A stretch of 64,000 nucleotides of DNA. Origin: Metellina segmentata (lineage: Eukaryota; Arthropoda; Arachnida; Araneae; Tetragnathidae). This document shows positions 60,611 through 64,000 of this stretch, in pieces. The DNA lies in assembly GCA_947359465.1 (NCBI GenBank), contig OX375872.1:7262137-7326136 (forward strand). Reading direction: 5' to 3'. A model generated the notes under the pieces. That model did not search any database and was not told where the DNA came from. It saw only the letters and a program-made list of their open reading frames with translations. The position numbers and the translations under genes are program-made. Within the stretch, counting starts at the first letter, position 1, and each line of letters starts with the position of its first letter.

Positions 60611-62100
60611 TGTATGAACTATAAAACAACTCACACTAACATCTATGAACAAACGCAAATTTATCAGAAAAGAAATTTACCGGAAAACATTATAAAGATT
60701 GTGCACAAATAATTATAATACATATTATAATTTATTAGAGCATTTTGGTTACTATATACTACCATATTTTAATGTGAGCACCCTTTGTGGCCTGAGCGAT
60801 ATTAAACAGATACTCAATTTCAATCCACGTATTTGCTAACTTGTATTGTGGAATAGTGTTGTTTACTTGCGTGTTTCGTGTCTTTAATTTTTCAAACAAT
60901 TGAAGTATTTCTTATGCAAAAAATAACGTGATACCATGTAAAGCAATTTAGTGAAAACCGAAAACTTCTATGGCAATTTGAATGGTGGATTTTATATTAA
61001 CTGTCGAAATGTGTCATGCACTTTTCATCCACCCTGTACTAGTATTAGCTACGAATTATAAGGTTCAATTATTACTGCCAGCAAAATTTAAGATTCTTAT
61101 ATGTTGTACGATTGACAGAATAACAGATCTGTAGTAAAATACTAGCATAGTACTATTTTCTACCTAAAAGTTAATGAATAAGAAAACCCTCGCATAGTTT
61201 CATTTAGAAGATTTTAGTCGTTCTCAGTTCTTTTGGTGCAAAAAGATAGCCGGTTTAAGAGTGATAAAATATGAAGTAACAAAAAGGCTGCCTTTTATCT
61301 GCGTTTATCAGAAACACTTTTACTGCGCCGGTATTTGAATTTCTTAAACCTAAAGCAACATCGATCGTTTAAATTAAGTCATTATGACTGTCTGACAAAA
61401 TAAAAGAAGAGGAATTTAAACTATTTTCTCTCGCTTTGTGGGAAATATTTCTTACTCCCTATTCAAAGCGGGAAGCTCTTGAAAACTTCACACAAAAGTA
61501 CTCTGATAGTGTCACACATGTCTTTTTCTTGAACGATCATAATGACCCCCAATGTATTCCTTTTTGTTAACTGATAACATCTGAGTATGCAGAAGGGGAC
61601 ATGTTGTATCTTCTTTTATCATTGGAAAAAAGGCCGACAGTAATCTTACTATAGAAGGAATGGATGGTTCTCTCTCTGACTATAGAAACAGCATTTTTCT
61701 TTTTTATTTTTAAATTACTACTCTGGACGGTATGTTTTAGGCTCGGTAGGTGGTCAGTCAAAAATGTCATTCATGACCCCCCACGTCCAATTTCTGTAGG
61801 AGAAATCTGCCCTTCTGAGAAGCGGGAACAAGCTGAAAAGAGCGAAAAGCCTAGGGACATATCGAGGCGCTATATAGCATGGAGTTGCTGTTTGATACGT
61901 TAGTGTGTGAATCGATTGTCTAGAGTGCATGCATCCGAACTGTTGTTCACATATTTTTTGAAAAAAAAAAAAAAAAAAGCTGTTATAAATCTATCGAGCA
62001 ACCCTGTGGAGTACCTAGATTGCTAGTTAGGAAGCTAGGTCGATAGAATAGCAAAAAAAGTATTTTTCAAGACTAAATTTTCTTTAAAAATTCAACTTTT
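60611..62100. other. Non-coding sequence
   Basis: Nothing recognised. An A18 run lies at about 61961. The frame at 61664-61903 has no match. Confidence 0.5.
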
Positions 62101-62188
62101 ATAGGCTGAATCTTTGTACTCATACTTAATAATTCTAGGACAAGACCAAAGTTTTAAAATTTTAATTTCGTCTGCTAACTACTTCCAA

Positions 62189-62700
62189 ATGAATTCTGAA
62201 GAGTATTCAGATTCAGATTCCTCGTATTCAGACACTTCTGAAAGTGATTTTGATGGGTCATTGGATGATGCAAGAGACTGGTGTAGATTGGACCCTCCCT
62301 GAGAATCTTGGACCTTCTCCTCCGAGGTTTCCATTCACTGGAGATCCAGGAATTAAAGAACCCCTGAATAATTATTCGCCATAGAATTATTTGGAACATT
62401 TTTCGACGACGACATCGTCAGTTATATAGCTATCGAAACAAATCGTTTTGCAGGAGATTTTATTGAAAAAAACGATTTGACACCCAGCTCAAGGATTCAG
62501 AAGTGGAAGTACACAGATGCGAGCGAAATCTGTGTCCTTTTTGCAATAATCATTTTGCAGGGTATCATTCATAAGCCACTGCAAAAATGGTATTGGACAC
62601 AAAAACCAATATTGTGTACGCCATACTTGGGACAAATAATGTCTGAGAGAAGATTCGCCATAATAACGAAATTAACTAGTATATCCTTCCAGTTACCATA
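62189..62700 (+). pseudogene. piggyBac-type transposase, N-terminal fragment
   Basis: Starts MNSEEYSDSDSSYSDTSESD, the acidic start usual in piggyBac transposases. After a shift near 62300 it reads FPFTGDPGIKEPLNNYSP, and after another near 62385 ELFGTFFDDDIVSYIAIETN, then IQKWKYTDASEICVLFAIII and MSERRFAIITKLTS. These match the piggyBac domain (FTGxxGI, ELFxxFFDDELLxxIVxETNxYA, W-x-x-L-x-x-E-I-xxFxGI, MSxxRF). The catalytic DDD core beyond 62700 is missing. No TTAA ends were identified. Confidence 0.85.
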
Positions 62701-63483
62701 AACAAATATTGATCAGATCCAAAAGATTAACAGTTTATTATTTTGCAAGTTACATATTTCAATAATCTAAATTGTAGGGTACATCTTCCATGTAGTAAGA
62801 ATATTGAAAAGGAGTATATATGTCCAATTCGATTTTTATTGAAATGGACTGATTGAAAATGATTTTATACCAAAATTAATAGTTACATGGTTCGTAAATG
62901 TTTGTGAGACCAAATGTGCAAACATATTTTTATGAAACTTAGCGTAGTACAGTAAACAGTGACTAGGATATTCGGCATTTTTTAATTCAACTGAGGATTG
63001 GATATTAAGGGGAAATATTTTAGATCTATGTCTAAATGTTGTATTTACATAACATCAGCGAAAAGGTTGACTTCTACACGAATGATTCTTCTATTTGTTA
63101 TCAAATTGACCCGTTTTATTCTTAAAATAAGACAAATACGTTGGGTCAGTTAATGTTATATTTATGTATCCCCTTTATATATTATGTTGTGTATTAAATA
63201 TATTTTATTTCTTTCTTAAAATTAAATTAAATGTTTAATAGATGAAATAAGAAAAGCTATACAATTATGATGATTTGGAAATTCAGATAAAAACAAATTT
63301 AGCCTGACATGCTACCAATATGGTAGAGTTAAAGAATTTTAAAGAACTAAAGAGCCAACTTTTTGGTTCAATCACTCCGATTCATTTATTGGATTATAAA
63401 TATAACATTCACCAATATAACAATAACCCATCAACCGAATTTATTATTAACTGCCCTTACATGGTGTTCCTTTATTAACTAAG
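62701..63483. other. Non-coding sequence
   Basis: AT-rich; could include the 3' end of the piggyBac remnant, but nothing recognisable. Confidence 0.5.
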
Positions 63484-63750
63484 GACCTCGGTAGCCCGGT
63501 TAGAAGAGTTACAGATTCGCAACCGGAGGGTTACGAGTTCGAATCTAACCAAACACTGTCGTGTATAAAGGGGCCGGTGCACGTTAAATCTGTCTTGGCC
63601 TCATATGTTCTTGCATTAGCGTGATGTGTCAACACAAGAGAGAACCTGTCATCTCACCATGATTCAAAATCACGTGGTATTGTCCTAGGATCTTTCTCAT
63701 TTGGGTTTGATCCCTCACTGACGCCAGTTCCAGTATGACACTGATTAAAT
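63484..63750 (+). repeat. tRNA-derived SINE, full-length
   Basis: Head ctcggtagcccggttagaag (A box) and acgagttcgaatctaacc (B box), body cacgttaaatctgtcttgg ... attcaaaatcacgtggtatt, tail ...ccagttccagtatgacac, then attaaatac. It is read in the same strand as the copy at 86. Confidence 0.86.
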
Positions 63751-64000
63751 ACTTGATTAAATTTCTTTTAAAGATATTCAAGAATGTAAGTTAATAGAGC
63801 ATTTTGTTTCTTAAAAATAAATTAAGAGTAGTTTTTCTACATGGTATTTAGTGCAAGACTGGTAAATGGTTACAATTTTAGGTCGGTGGGATGTCTCATC
63901 GCCTTCAAAAGGTAAAAGATCCGTATATTGATGTTCTAGGTATATTACGACTAAATAAATTATCCCATTTGATAGTGGAATATCTACGCGGTGCTCTACA
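63751..64000. other. Non-coding sequence at window end
   Basis: Nothing recognised; presumably still intron. Confidence 0.5.

Overview
The window is an AT-rich, intron-dominated stretch of animal nuclear DNA, most likely from an arthropod. The gypsy-type Gag fragment and the mix of repeats would suit a chelicerate such as a spider, but this is an inference and not proven. There are no prokaryotic features, no CRISPR array and no complete gene.

One host gene runs through nearly the whole window on the + strand. It is an orthologue of the Rab-GTPase-activating proteins TBC1D1/TBC1D4 (AS160; Drosophila pollux is the fly relative). I assembled 14 internal exons between 4410 and 57654. All have AG/GT borders and compatible phases, and they join into 2401 nt (about 800 codons) with no internal stop. 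They encode the linker before the second PTB domain, the second PTB domain, a phosphosite-rich linker, the conserved helix before the catalytic domain, and the first part of the TBC (Rab-GAP) domain. The start codon, first PTB domain, 5' end and rest of the TBC domain lie outside the window. Three RxRxx(S/T) motifs sit where the mammalian protein has insulin/Akt phosphosites.

Almost everything else is transposon debris in the introns. Region by region: 1-4400, tRNA-derived SINEs and an unnamed repeat. 4907-6276, a dead Tc1 element (DD34E). 6955-12053, a Helitron invaded by a 4.4-kb element with about 700-bp inverted repeats that encodes an XPG/FEN1-like protein. 13100-14340, a remnant of a second TE protein family. 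17890-19112, a gypsy LTR, tRNA-Pro-like primer site and Gag fragment. 19131-20928, a mariner-like element with about 540-bp inverted repeats. 21600-24280, an element of another arthropod TE family with an intron. 27784-28907, a short inverted-repeat element. 30386-32401, two head-to-tail Helitrons, the first carrying a hAT insertion with a perfect 8-bp duplication. 34148-35130, another Helitron. 37380-38770, a gypsy pol remnant. 39931-42002, an inverted-repeat element carrying a Helitron with three tandem ~270-bp units. 44236-45220, another short inverted-repeat element. 52000-57490, mariner-like and Myb/SANT-like remnants plus microsatellites. 57655-64000, SINEs and a piggyBac transposase fragment.

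The transposons do not interrupt any identified exon, so the host gene appears intact here. The layout is mainly a record of nested transposition inside the long introns of one metabolic signalling gene.
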